A stretch of 64,000 bases of DNA, from positions 1,054,001-1,118,000 of the forward strand of contig JAJTTP010000011.1 of assembly GCA_023313575.1 (NCBI GenBank). Reading direction: 5' to 3'. Shown in pieces: positions 23,099 to 34,534 of the stretch. Positions within the stretch are counted from its first letter, which is position 1, and each line of letters opens with the position of its first letter. Below the pieces are notes generated by a model. It worked only from the letters and a program-made list of their open reading frames with translations. It made no database searches and was not told where the DNA came from. Made by a program: the position numbers and the translations under genes. Origin of the DNA: Eutypella sp. D-1. Its lineage: Eukaryota; Ascomycota; Sordariomycetes; Xylariales; Diatrypaceae.

Positions 23099-25636
23099 AT
23101 GCCGCCATCACAGTTTACTGGTAATGTAACCCTTTAAGAAAGAGATATTTGTGACTTTAAAATGGGAAGGCGGACTTGACTAACGCATGCATAGATGCCG
23201 ATACCATACGCATTCTTGTCGCCACAGACAACCATGTCGGCTATCTCGAGGACCATCCCATCCGCACAGATGATGGTTGGAAGGCGTTCGACGAGATCAT
23301 GGCCCTCGCCAAGAAGGAGGACGTAGGTGGCCGCCAAATGCAGGCACATTATCTTGTCGCTCGACGAAAGCCTTGCTGATACACTTCCCAGGTAGACATG
23401 GTCTTGCTTGGAGGCGACCTCTTCCACGACCACAACCCCTCCAGAAAAGCCATGTTCCAGGTCATGCGCTCGTTGCGGAAGAACTGTCTCGGCATGAAGC
23501 CGTGCGAGCTGCAGTTCCTGAGCGACGCGGACCAGGTCTTCGGCGGCGCCTTCGGCCACGTCAACTACGAGGACCTGGACATTAACGTCTCCATCCCAGT
23601 CTTCTCTATCCACGGGAACCACGACGAGCCCAGCGGGGCGGGAAATTTCTGCTCCTTGGAGCTCCTCGAGGTCGCCGGCCTGATCAACTATTTTGGCCGG
23701 GTCCCCGAGGTCGACAACATCCAGGTCAGGCCGGTGCTGTTGCAGAAGGGTCAGACGAAGCTAGCACTCTATGGCCTGAGCAACGTGCGAGACGAGCGCC
23801 TCTTCCGAACGTTTCGGGAACACCACGTTAAATGGTTTAGGCCGAACGTTCAGTCCAAGGACTGGTTCAACCTGCTTACCGTTCACCAGAACCACACTGC
23901 GCACTCAGCGACCAACTACCTGCCCGAAAACATGCTGCCCGACTGGATGAACCTTATCGTCTGGGGTCACGAGCACGAGTGCTTGATCGACCCGAGACTC
24001 AACCCGGAGACCGGGTTCCACGTCATGCAGCCCGGATCGTCGGTCGCCACATCCCTGATCAAGGCTGAGGAGCAAGAGAAGCACGTTGCCGTTGTCAGCA
24101 TCACGGGGAAGGATTTCCAGGTTGAGAAGCACCGGCTGAAATCCGTCCGTCCCTTTGTTATGCGCGAGATCGCCCTTCAGCAAGATCCCAGGTTCACGGG
24201 CCTCGAGTCGCAAAAGGAGAACCGGATAGAGCTCACGAGGAGGCTCATGGCTATCGTCGAGGAGATGATCGAGGAGGCCAACGCTAAGTGGGAGGAGGTG
24301 CAGGAAGAGGACTTCGACGAGGCGGACCGCCCGCTACCCCTTATTCGACTCAAGGTCGACTATTCCGCCTCGGAAGGGGGCCATTACGACGTGGAGAATC
24401 CACAGCGGTTCTCGCAGCGCTTCCAAGACAAGGTAGCGAACACCAATGACGTCGTGTACTTCCATCGTAAAAGGAAGACAACAAGTAAGCAAGCACGCGA
24501 AACAACCGCGCCCACCCCCTCCCCCCATCCTCTCTTATTTGAATTCTAGGCACTAACCATGTCGTTCCCCCACCATAGAAACGGAGAAGGCAGAGGGGCT
24601 CCCAGAGGAGGCGTTGGTGAACCTCGACCTCGCCGAAGTCAAGGTCAAGGAGCTCGTCGACGAGTTCCTGGCCGCGCAGTCGCTCAAAATCCTGCCGCAG
24701 GCGCCTTTTGGGGACGCGGTGAACCAGTTCGTCATCGCCGATGACAGGCTGGCCATGGAAGCGTTCGTGACCCAATCGCTTGAGGAGCAGGTGCAGCAGA
24801 TGCTGTCCATCAAGGACGACGACGGGGACGAAGAGGACCTCACCGCCGCGATAGAGCGCTACAAGGAGAAGCTCGAGAAGAAGTTCGCCGCCGGCGTCCT
24901 GGGCCCCGCCCGCAGGCGTAAGCTCAAGCCCAAGCCTGCTGATTGGGACTCCGACATGGACGACGGCCACTGGGAGGATCAGTCCCAAGCCATAGACACC
25001 ACAGGATCCGCCGCCGACGAGCCCAGCCAGCCCGTCAAGGGCCGCGGCGGTCGCAAGCCAGCGGCCGCCAAGAAACCCGCAGCGCGGGACAACGACGACA
25101 TGGACATGGATGACGACGACATCTTCGACGATACGCCTGTCCCAAAACCCACCACTGCCCGGGGCCGGGGGAAGGCGACGAAAGCCAAGGCCAAAGCCAA
25201 ACCCGCCGCCAGGGCCCCCGCGACGAAGAAAGCCCCCGCCACCACCACCGCTAGGGGCCGTAAAAAGCAGCAGATCTTCCTGGACGACAGCGACGAGGAA
25301 GAGCAGCAGCCGGAACAGGAGGACGACGTGCTCATGGAAGACGACGACGACCCGCCCGCGCCTCCGCCGCCTCCCGTCACCGCCACGCGGAAACGCGCGA
25401 CGGCGGCCGCAGCGAAGGCGAAGCCAGCAACCGCTTCTAATAGCAGCACCCGTGGCGCGACGCGCTCACAGTCCACCCGGACATCGGCAGCAGCGGCGGC
25501 GTCTAAGACGCGCCAGACGAAGCTCAATTTCTCGTCGCAGCAGAAGGCGCTGGAGATCAGCGATGATGAGATCGAGAACGACGACGATGACGATGATTTC
25601 GAATCCATCCCCGCGTCGCGGACTCGAAGACGCTGA
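23099..25636 (+). CDS. MRE11: Double-strand break repair nuclease MRE11
   Basis: Four exons, 23099-23120, 23195-23322, 23392-24484 and 24579-25636, give 766 residues. Mre11 is the nuclease of the Mre11-Rad50-Nbs1/Xrs2 complex, which resects breaks and maintains telomeres. The phosphodiesterase motifs are in order: DNHVGY (residues 19-24), [11 protein letters not shown] (57-67), HGNHDEPSG (124-132), VHQNHTAHS and WGHEHECL. All metal ligands look intact. The cap and DNA-binding regions follow. The C-terminus is a Lys/Arg/Ala-rich tail with [14 protein letters not shown] and TTARGRKKQ (a GAR-like DNA-binding region) and acidic clusters, ending SRTRRR. Exon 1 is only 22 bp (MPPSQFT). The last intron has a clean CACTAAC branch site. 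Two exon joins restore [15 protein letters not shown] and [18 protein letters not shown]. Confidence is high. Confidence 0.95.
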
Positions 25637-26812
25637 AATGAATGCCTGACGATGTCCTCAGGCGGTGCGTGGCCAGTTGGCTTCATGCTAGTAAAGAATG
25701 GCGGTGTCGAGGGGTTTGGTGGTTAGGCATGGCATGGCATGATGGGCCTTTCTTGTTTTTCCTGGTGCTACTATGCTTTCGAGATATCTTGGGTCGCTTG
25801 GTCTAGACTTCCAAAGCTATGAATCGCACAATTCGGGAGAGCAGGGCAGGGCATGACGGGGTCAAGAAGGATTTTCCACCAAGCATTGCTGCGAGGGCCA
25901 AAAATCTTTCTGACATTAAGCGGGTTAGGCTCGCGAGACTTACCCCTGAACAGCGCACCTCTGCTATCTGGCTATAATCAATGTACAGACTAAGCCGAGG
26001 GAGACGGGAGAGAGGGAAAGAGGGGTGTGAATTTTTCAGTAGAGCTCAGTGATACCTCGTGCTCTCGTACTCTCAGATAGCCTCGGTCCCCATTCTTAAG
26101 AAGTTCTAGCTACAAGTACTTGGTTTGGCTATGCAAAAAAACTAGATCGATTCGCCAAGTAACCTCCAACTCGAGCTTTGCTTGCTTGCTTGCTTTTTAG
26201 GTTGCGAAGTCATGAAATCGCGGGACGGACGCGCACATTTACCCTGTTGGTTTGGACTTTTATTAATCAATAGATAGCAACGACGTGATAGCAGGTATAT
26301 CTCGAGTACAGTACGGATTTTCAGTTGGTTTAGGAACTTAAGTGATCTAGTTGCAGGCCAACGAATGAATACATGGACATACATACGATCTATGGTCATG
26401 AGTGTATACGGAAATATGAATGGTTGGATGTGGGATAACACCAGAGGGAGCGGCCAGACTCGACGGGAATTACGTAGAATGGGAGACGAACAGACGCGGG
26501 CTTTTCTTCATATAAATACTGACTTGCAACTTTTTTGGTTTTATTCATTCATATAACCTTTGGCTGGCACGACTAGTCTCGAGGTGAGCTAAACGTAGTA
26601 GACGGTAAGGTAAGCCTTATATCGTCCGAAGTATCATCGAGTCTAGGTGTAATACCAGATCCCTCAACTTCTAGATCGACATAGCCTTGCCCAATCCAAC
26701 CGCCGAGCTGGAATTGGCGTGCTCTGTGGGGTATTAAGTCTACCGAGATTCCGCCAGTTCTGCCTGCTCGTTAGGCTATGTATGTTACGAGACTACTCCC
26801 GACTGCCATGCC
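25637..26812. other. Intergenic region between convergent genes
   Basis: About 1.2 kb. The small frames (26142-26441 minus, 26365-26556 plus) have no features. GCTTGCTTGCTTGC occurs near 26178. No RNA gene was seen. Confidence 0.5.
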
Positions 26813-29667
26813 TTAGTCCTCGACCTCCTGGCCCTCGAAGACAGGAAGCTCCTTCTCGATATCCTCCCACGTCTTGGCGCCGCCAACGACGTCCCGGATG
26901 GCGGCTAAAATTTTGTCCTCCTCGGCGCGGACTTGCCTCCGGCTGTCGCGGTCGCGAAGGGTGAGGGTGCCGTCCTTGAGGGTCTGGAAGTCAACGGTAA
27001 TGCCTAGAAGGGTGCCGAGCTCGTCGTTCCGGCTGTAGCGCTTTCCAATCGTGGCTGACGAATCGTCGACGCGCGTCGACACCTGCGCCGCACGCAGTTT
27101 CTGCGACAGCCGCCTGACGTGCGGGGTGAAGTCCTTGTTCGCCGATAGGGGCATGATGATGACCTTAGTAGGCGCTATGGCTGGGGGGAAAGAGAGGACC
27201 TAAGAAAGAGATTCGTCAGTTGCTAGAGCGTACACTATGAGCGGGTCCGGAAGACTTACGCTGCGGGCCTCGTCGTCTCCCTCACGCCACCAGTAGGCAT
27301 GCTCGCATAGAGCATAGAGAATACGCCCGATACCGAATGAGGGCTCGATGACGTTGGGGGTGTATTCTCGGATATGTTCCGTTCTGCTGCGGTACTCGAC
27401 GGTGAGGAGATCCTTGCCGACATCTACTTTTCCAAGGCCGGGAACATCGACAGCGACCTTGCCTGAGTCTTGTAGTTCCTTGGCCCACTTCTCGCGGCAT
27501 TCCTGAGTCGAGGCCAGGATCACGGCCTCGACAGCCTTGCTGTCCTTCTTGAAAAATGGACCGAATTTCTTCTTTTCAACAACGGCTTCCCATTCCTGGA
27601 CAGTTCGCGGGGTATCTAGCCGCTGGCGTACGAGAAGCGGCTTATCGGTCTGCTTGCTATGGACTGACAAATCGTACGCAGACCTATCGGCGCAGCCCAC
27701 GCACTCGATCCAGCCAGACGATGTGTGAAGTTCGGCATCCCAGCAGTCGCATGCGTAATGAGCCTAGATTCCGTTAGTAGAAGTAAGGCTCAATGTGGCC
27801 TAAGTATCTTACCATCTCGTTGGCCTATTGAACTTGTTAGCTTCGCGTCTAAGAGACCTAGTGTTCATCACTTGTGGAATATGGCGCGAAGTGAACATAC
27901 CATATGCTGCCTAAATCGAACCTTGCGCGTATCGACTCCAATCTTCCTAAGGAATAGGTAGATACGGGCCAAGAAGTATCCGAGGGTCTCATTGTCAACG
28001 ATGCCTTCGCTGACAGCCTTTCCAATAGTTATTCTCTTTACGGTGGCCTGGCCAGACAGCTGAGTATGACGATCAAGAAGATCCAGTTCGATATTCTCAA
28101 CTTCTGAGAACCGGCTGTGCTTCTTGCCGCTCTCTGGGTCCACAACTAGATAACCATTAGCTTTTAGAAGACTAAAGTAGCAAATGGGTAACCATAGGTA
28201 GTAATGGGATGGGGGTGTTCAGGGGGTGGGGACTAACAGTGCTCGATTTCGGCCATCAAGAACTCGCGAACACGGAGAAGGCCGGCGCGGGGTGAGATCT
28301 CGTTGCGGTAACTTTTACCAACACTGGCGGAAGCGAAGGGCATTGCGCCCTGGTTGAATTCAAGAAGCTTGGCTTAAGAGACCAGAGGGGAAAGGTTAGT
28401 GACAGGCATTGCTAATTATTTTATGATGGGACAGGTGTTTCGTACCAAAGTTCAGGAATTGACCCTGCGCGGTCTCAGGTCGGAGATATCCAGCCAGGTT
28501 GGAGCTGGGCCCAATGGAGGTCTGGAACATCAGGTTGAATGGGACAGGTTCGGTTGGCTGCTTATCACTCTTAGGATGCCTTAGGTCGTACTTCCTGATA
28601 AGCTCACCAAGCTGAGCGCCGTCGTAGTTGTCGATCTGAGCCAGAACCTCCTCGTACTCCTTGACCACTTCATCGTCAAGCTTGACGGCTTCCTGGGCAC
28701 CCTTGAGCTTCTTCTTCTTCTTCTTAGCATCGGCATCGCCCTCCTTCTCCTCGACTTTCTGGCCACGTGCCTCCTTGTCCCCCTTCAGTCGGGTCTCTAG
28801 AATGTCCTCGACGAAGTGATCGGCGCGAAGGATATCGCCAGAATCGGGATCCTTGCACATCCAATCGGCGAAACGATCGACGTGGCCACTTGTCTTGAAG
28901 ACAATCTCGGGGGTCAGGACACTGCAATCGACCTCGAGCATGTCCTCCTCGACTAAAATATGGGAGAGAGTGGTCAGAAAATACATGAGAAATCGCACAA
29001 TGCCACGCCAAGTGTTAAAGGGAGGAGGGTGGTAATCGCGATTATGAACTTACGGACGAAATGTTTCCTCCAAACATCAAGAATGTTGGACTGGAGCGCA
29101 GTGCCAGGGGGGCCATAATCGTATAATCCAGAGACACCACCGTATATCTGATGTCAAAAGCGAAAACTGTTTAGTTGTTTTTGTCGTCGTAATTTTGTCA
29201 TGTCGCAACTTTGCCATGTCGCAAGGTTGCAAATGAGGTGGGGTGGTGGGGTAGAAAAAAAGCTGGGGTGCGATGGATCGTGAGGATGACAAGTGAGTTG
29301 AGTTAATGTGATAATTCATATTAATATATCATACCTCATAACTAGGAGTGTAGAACATGCGCCTGCGCAAAACAGAGTCCAGGACAGCCTTATCAAAGGG
29401 CTGTCCCTTGAGGGTTGTCGCCGCTGTAGTCATGTCTATGTTTGTCTTTTTATGCTTAGGTGCGAGCACTCGTAATGAAGGTGGGAAAGTGGTGAAAGAT
29501 CGAGTATGGGAAGAGGGAGGACTAGATGGAGAATTCGCCGATATAAGTCCAGGTCGAATGGAAGTGAGAGTAAACGTAAACTGTTTCGAGACCCCGCGTG
29601 AGAGCAGTCGATTGCCCAGTAGCGGAGGAAAAAGAGAAGAGGCGCGACTGGGCCGCATAAATCGCAT
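26813..29667 (-). CDS. GRS1: Glycyl-tRNA synthetase
   Basis: Eight exons on the minus strand: 29667-29335, 29147-29054, 28952-28446, 28372-28238, 28145-27901, 27824-27813, 27763-27260 and 27199-26813. From the ATG at 29433 the protein is 660 residues; from the in-frame ATG at 29667 it is 738. It charges tRNA-Gly as a class II alpha2 enzyme. Motifs include [34 protein letters not shown] (motif region joined by splicing), [18 protein letters not shown] (motif 2), [21 protein letters not shown] (made from three exons), [16 protein letters not shown] and [16 protein letters not shown] (motif 3). The C-terminal anticodon domain starts near [12 protein letters not shown]. An insertion rich in Lys/Glu ([11 protein letters not shown]) sits in exon 3. 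The 78 extra residues are Ser/Arg-rich, as in mitochondrial leaders. Confidence 0.93.
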
Positions 29668-30083
29668 CTATCGAAGTTTTGAAGGAAGGAAGGAAGGTGA
29701 GTTGAGTGAAGTTGAGGCCAGTGAGTCACTATTACATGCCCAGGTGCCTACGAGTTGGTTGTGAAGTACCGATCACTTACCTCCCTGCTCAGATGTCCCT
29801 ATAATTATTCCATTAGGTACATTGAACATACAGTAGAGCCAGCCCTGTCACTTCTCTGGTTGCTCCTTCACATGCTCTTTTCCTACTGAAAAGACAATTT
29901 TTCCACTACTGCCAGCTGTCATCAGCTGCCACTATGCTATCTAATCTTCCATCAATATAACCCCTCTACCCCTCCAACCCCTCCCCCTCGAAGCATCGAA
30001 TAAAGAAATTCATACTAGCCCGATATTGACCAATCAAATGAGACGGGTTGTATAAATACTAGAGCTAGATGATTCCACCTTCA
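29668..30083. other. Intergenic region
   Basis: The 5' flank of GRS1 and the 3' flank of the reductase gene. GGAAGGAAGG-type purine DNA lies near 29685. Nothing else recognised. Confidence 0.5.
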
Positions 30084-31151
30084 CTATAAGTCAACTATCT
30101 TCGTCCCAGGAACCGATTTCTCTATAAAATCATTTCCGAATACTGCCGCAGGCGTGATGAACCCTGTTTGAAATTGTCCCGCCAAAGTCCTCTTCGCAGC
30201 CTCCACAGCCGCGACAGGAGTGAAGGTGTACCCATTGACCGTATGCAGCGCCGCAAGCTTCACGCTGCCATTTGTTCCCGTGACCCGAACAGCGGCGTGG
30301 TAGGGGTTCGCCTGCCTCTCCTCCAACGATGGGCCATCTGGCAATGAGGAGACATCACCGCCAGGGAAAGCATTACCCGAAACGTTCACAAACGTTCTCA
30401 CATTGCCTACACCCGTCGCCTTCCAAATCGTGATGAGGTCCGGCAGCGTGACTGGGATACACTCAACTGCGCCCCTGCCATCGCCGAAATTAAACAAACT
30501 CGCATCGGCGCCATCCTCGGCGTCAAGCTTCGTCAGGCGCCCATCGCGTCGTTGTAGGGGCTCCGCCGCCGTGACGCTCTGGGCGGCGGTGACCGCAGAG
30601 CCCCGGGACATGGACCCCGCGATATGAAGCGCGACGTCGATACTTCTAACCACCACCGACCCAAAAGGCTCCGCTTCAGACCCATCGCCACCCCCTGACG
30701 CAGCAAAGCGATCGACGACGCGGCCGGCAAGACAGCCGAGCACAGCCGCACTGCCGCCGCAGCCCGGCATGAGCATGACGCCCGCGCGCCTCGCATCAGC
30801 ATCCAGCGTCTCCTCCGCCGCGAGCGCGTACGTGGCGAGCTCCGCCGAGACGTCGAGGTAGTGCGTCCCGGTGCGGACGCACGCGCGCATGAGCGGCTCC
30901 GCGGTGTGCGCGAACGGCCCCGCGAGATTCAGCACGGCCCGGGTGCGCCGGAGCGCCATGTCGATGGCCGCCGAGGTGTCCGCCACCACGTCGAATACGC
31001 TGTAGGGCACGTCGAGGGCCGAGGCGAGTGGGACTAGCTTGTCCGCGCTTCGGCCCGCGATTTCGAAGTCTAGGCCGATTGCTTTCGCTTGCTCGGCTGC
31101 CATACGGCCCGTGTAGCCGGTGGCCCCGTAGATGATGAGATCGGGTGCCAT
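30084..31151 (-). CDS. Saccharopine dehydrogenase-like NAD(P)-binding reductase
   Basis: Single exon, 355 residues. The N-terminus is a Rossmann fold (MAPDLIIYGATGYTGRMAAE, glycine motif at residues 9-15), followed by EIAGRSADKL and VLNLAGPFAHTAEPLMRAC, then GTHYLDVSAE. This order is typical of the saccharopine dehydrogenase-like / trans-acting enoyl reductase group, not of classical lysine-pathway enzymes, and the substrate cannot be told from sequence. A C-terminal domain runs from about residue 140. No transit peptide or membrane helix is seen. The ATG follows GTCTATTT-free, Pyr-poor sequence with no competing upstream in-frame ATG. Neighbours do not suggest a pathway. Confidence 0.8.
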   Translation of the reverse strand: MAPDLIIYGATGYTGRMAAEQAKAIGLDFEIAGRSADKLVPLASALDVPYSVFDVVADTSAAIDMALRRTRAVLNLAGPFAHTAEPLMRACVRTGTHYLDVSAELATYALAAEETLDADARRAGVMLMPGCGGSAAVLGCLAGRVVDRFAASGGGDGSEAEPFGSVVVRSIDVALHIAGSMSRGSAVTAAQSVTAAEPLQRRDGRLTKLDAEDGADASLFNFGDGRGAVECIPVTLPDLITIWKATGVGNVRTFVNVSGNAFPGGDVSSLPDGPSLEERQANPYHAAVRVTGTNGSVKLAALHTVNGYTFTPVAAVEAAKRTLAGQFQTGFITPAAVFGNDFIEKSVPGTKIVDL

Positions 31152-32161
31152 CGAGGTAGGTAAGGGTGTTGTTGGCGTACCTTGGAATTGGGTGATGTGC
31201 TGGAGTGGGATCTAAGTTGTAGTGGATGACGCTCGTGCTCTTATACTTGTGATATCACAGGCACCTCCTGCGTCAACTTCACGCCGTCCCATATAGGTAT
31301 CCATATCCATATGTACGATATGCTTATTAAATAACATACCACTCGTACCACTTGGCCATCCACCCTTGCTGATATATAGTGACTCACACCCGAGGGCTGA
31401 TTAATGCGACGTTCTCTCGTTAACAATACATGAGCACCCATGCGATTCTGCATCCTAGACGTAAGCATGGGGTGGGGGAGTGGCCTGAGTGCCTGATTTA
31501 ACTATGTATTCGTTTAGAGAATTGTGTTACATGGATGACTGTAAAAATCTACGTCCTTGATCAATCCAGGATGCTCCTCAATATCCATGATTCCTCAGCA
31601 GGAGCTTGGAGGTCATTCAAGAAGATTTAATTCGTCATTGTATCACGATGTCATATCTACCTAAATCAAAAAGCCTACCTACCAATTATCTAATAACCTA
31701 GTATGCGTAAGGTGAGCTGCAGAGGTACAAACTTGGAAATAGGGGCACTTCGACATGCACCCGACATTTCCATATTTTATAAGGATGTTCCTAGCAACAG
31801 GCGCCGTTAGGAAGCCACCCCTGTGATCGGGATAGTGCGGGGCATTACTTTCAGCGCGAATTAGCCCTAACGGCCTAAACCTTAAGGGTAGTTTCGAGCT
31901 TTAGCTAGGCTACCGGGCTGCTAGCTTTAGACGGGCTGATAGGGCAGAACAAAGATAAGTAACTGATGATTTACCTACCCACCTACTAAGAACCTACGAA
32001 ATCGAATATTTTCATGGCAATAATCCATTATATATATATATATTTCACTATGACTTACGACGACCAATATTAGGAATCCCTCAATTAGAAAGAAGAAGAT
32101 CCTCTGTCAATTGTATAAATTACATGATCCTCTAGCTACAACATCCATATGAGAAGGAAAA
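31152..32161. other. Intergenic region between divergent genes
   Basis: About 1 kb serving as upstream region of both the reductase (minus) and mitochondrial SerRS (plus). It has a TATATATATATATA run near 32030-32043 and CCTACCCACCTACTAAG near 31976. No gene was recognised. Confidence 0.5.
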
Positions 32162-33850
32162 ATGCGACTTCCCAGGCCGCCCTTTGTATGCCCGCAATGC
32201 CGGCTTGTACAACTTAGGCCGGCGAGGACGGCGACGATGCGGTCATTCCACGGCAACGTCGCGCGCCTCTCTAGCAAAGCCGTCGACCCCAATGCCACCA
32301 CCGACACCCAGCAGCCGTCACCGCCGTCAGCATCGACGCAGCAGCTGCGGCCGACGATAGCGCCGCGGCCCAACATCGACATCAAGCACATCCGGCAGAA
32401 CGTGGCGCTGTACGAGCAGAACTGTCTCGAGCGGAACTACAAGGCGCAGGCGGCGTACCCGCGGCGCATCGTGGAGCTGTTCGAGGAGTGGCAGGCGCGG
32501 CAGCGCGACGGGCGGGGCCTGCGGGAGCGCAGCAACCTGGTGCGGCGGCAGTTGGCGAACCCGGCGAGCATCCAGCATGAGGGTGACGACGAGGGGGCGC
32601 CGGGGGCCGCCGAGGTCCGCGCCGAGTCCCGGGACGCCCTGCTCGAGGAGGCGCGCGACCTCAAGCGCCGGCTCGCCGCCATCGAAGACGACGAGGCCCG
32701 TCTGCAGTCGGAGATGGAAGGCCTCGCGCTCTCCGTGCCCAACCTCACCGACGCCGCCGCCCCGCGCGGCGACGAGCCCCGCGTCCTGAGCTATATCAAC
32801 GATGCACCCGACGACGGCGACGAGCTGCACCCCACGCACCCCGCGCACCCCGAGGCCTCGGACCGCGTGTGGCGCTCCCACGTGCACGTGGGGTCGGAGC
32901 TGGGGATCCTGGACTTCGCGGGCGCGGCGGCGTCCTCGGGCTGGGGGTGGTACTACCTGTTGGACGAAGGGGCGCAACTGGAGCAGGCGCTGATCCAGTA
33001 CGCGCTGTCGGTGGTGGCCCGGCACGGGTGGCGGCGGGCGTCGCCGCCGACCGTGGTGTACGGCCACATCGCCGCGGCGTGTGGGTTCCAGCCGCGCGAC
33101 CAGAACGGCGAGCAGCAGGTCTACGCCCTCGCCCAGAGCACCGCCGACGCCGCCCGCGGCCGCCCTGAACTCTGCCTCGCCGGCACCTCCGAGATCCCCC
33201 TCGCCGCTCTGCGCGCCGACTCCGTCTTCGAGGCCGCCGAGCTTCCCCTTAAACTTGTTGGTGTCTCTCGCTGTTACCGCGCTGAAGCTGGCGCCCGCGG
33301 CGCCGACACCAAGGGCCTGTACCGTGTGCACGAATTCAGCAAGGTTGAGATGTTCGCGTGGACGCCGGCGCCGGCGGACGGCAATGACGGGGCTTCGGCT
33401 TCGATTTCGACTTCGTCATCTTCGGCCGCCGAGGTCTTCGACGAGATGCTCGACATCCAGACGGAGATCCTGTCGTCGCTGGGCTTGCGGTGCCGGGTGC
33501 TGGAGATGCCGACGGCGGACCTGGGGGCCTCGGCCAGCCGCAAGTGCGACATCGAGGCGTACTTCCCGTCGCGGGCGGAGAAGAACGATGGCTGGGGCGA
33601 GGTCACGAGCGCCAGCGTCTGCGGCGACTACCAGACCCGCCGCCTCGCCACCCGCGCCCGCGCCCCCGACGGTCGGCGCCTCGTCTACCCCTGGACCGTC
33701 AACGGCACCGCCCTTGCCGTGCCCCGCGTCCTCGCCGCCTTGCTTGAAAATGGTTGGGACGAGGAGCACATGACCGTCGCTATCCCCGAGTGCCTGCGCC
33801 CTTGGATGGACGGCAAGGACAAGATCGGGCCGAAGCATCATCCGCATTAA
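32162..33850 (+). CDS. DIA4: Seryl-tRNA synthetase, mitochondrial
   Basis: Single exon, 562 residues. The first ~45 residues are Arg-rich and acid-free (RLPRPPFVCPQCRLVQLRPAR, then RSFHGNVARLSS), typical of a mitochondrial presequence. The N-terminal coiled-coil arm follows (IDIKHIRQNVALYEQN to DEARLQSEMEGLALSVPNL). The class II core has VGSELGILDF, CLAGTSEIPLAAL, motif 2 (VSRCYRAEAGARGADTKGLYRVHEFSKVE, interrupted here only by description), TADLGASASRKCDIEAY, and motif 3 (NGTALAVPRVLAALLEN). It charges mitochondrial tRNA-Ser, like yeast DIA4. Two low-complexity inserts occur, one in the arm (DDEGAPGAAEVRAE) and one Ser-rich (SASISTSSSSAAE). Large antisense frames over this GC-rich gene are shadows. 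Confidence 0.92.
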   Translation: MRLPRPPFVCPQCRLVQLRPARTATMRSFHGNVARLSSKAVDPNATTDTQQPSPPSASTQQLRPTIAPRPNIDIKHIRQNVALYEQNCLERNYKAQAAYPRRIVELFEEWQARQRDGRGLRERSNLVRRQLANPASIQHEGDDEGAPGAAEVRAESRDALLEEARDLKRRLAAIEDDEARLQSEMEGLALSVPNLTDAAAPRGDEPRVLSYINDAPDDGDELHPTHPAHPEASDRVWRSHVHVGSELGILDFAGAAASSGWGWYYLLDEGAQLEQALIQYALSVVARHGWRRASPPTVVYGHIAAACGFQPRDQNGEQQVYALAQSTADAARGRPELCLAGTSEIPLAALRADSVFEAAELPLKLVGVSRCYRAEAGARGADTKGLYRVHEFSKVEMFAWTPAPADGNDGASASISTSSSSAAEVFDEMLDIQTEILSSLGLRCRVLEMPTADLGASASRKCDIEAYFPSRAEKNDGWGEVTSASVCGDYQTRRLATRARAPDGRRLVYPWTVNGTALAVPRVLAALLENGWDEEHMTVAIPECLRPWMDGKDKIGPKHHPH

Positions 33851-34534
33851 ATATTTCTAGCCTAAAAATTGATCGAAGAGCTTAAGTCATTGAGGTCGCG
33901 TATGAAAAGATGCACAGTCCGAGTTGAAAGGTGGCCATTGGAGGCTTGGTATTCAAAGCGTGTAGTGGGGTGAGCGGTCTCGGAAGAAAAAAATACATGT
34001 GTACTATTAACATCATGAACAAAGTGTACTACTACTACTACTGCTACTTCTACTGAGCATTGCTATTTTCTAGCAAGTAAGCCTCCGCCGATATGCGTCG
34101 GGCTACAGGTATCGAATGAATAAAGAAAAAAAAGAAAACCAATAACGCAATCTCAAAAACCACCCAAACCACCTTCGTATCCCCCCTCCTTTCGCCTCCC
34201 CCGGGTTGCCCGCCCCCATCATCTCCTTTTCGTAATCCATACAGGCATAGAGTATGTACCAAAGCGCGTAAGGGTGAATCAGACAGAACATAACAATAAG
34301 ACAAAGAAAAGAAAAAGGGGGCGGGGGTGAAGGAAATAGTGATCCTGATACTCCAAGCCTTTCGATCATCAAGCAACAGATCCAGAAATGAAAGCCGGGC
34401 CATCAAACTCCAGCCCCCCACACTCCCCATCCACACACGGCACCGTTTTCCCAATCCTATCCTCGTATTCGCATCGTACATGGAGCCAAAGGGGGGCGAC
34501 AAAAGAATTATTGCGTCCCGAGTCGCTCGCGACC
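33851..34534. other. Intergenic region between convergent genes
   Basis: The shared 3' region of mitochondrial SerRS and the coiled-coil gene. It contains a TAC microsatellite (about 34025-34043). A minus frame at 34050-34538 is hydrophobic in places but runs across the likely 3' UTR and lacks other support. Confidence 0.5.

Noticed and set aside
24979..25686. 235-codon minus frame at the MRE11 3' end
   Set aside because: Complement of the Lys/Ala/Asp-rich MRE11 tail; low-complexity Ser/Ala composition and no start context.
32327..33331. 334-codon minus frame over mitochondrial SerRS
   Set aside because: Antisense shadow in GC-rich DNA; the plus strand carries complete class II synthetase motifs.
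2786..33850. Three aminoacyl-tRNA synthetase genes within 31 kb as a functional cluster
   Set aside because: They are on different strands, widely spaced and serve different compartments; coincidence is the simplest view.
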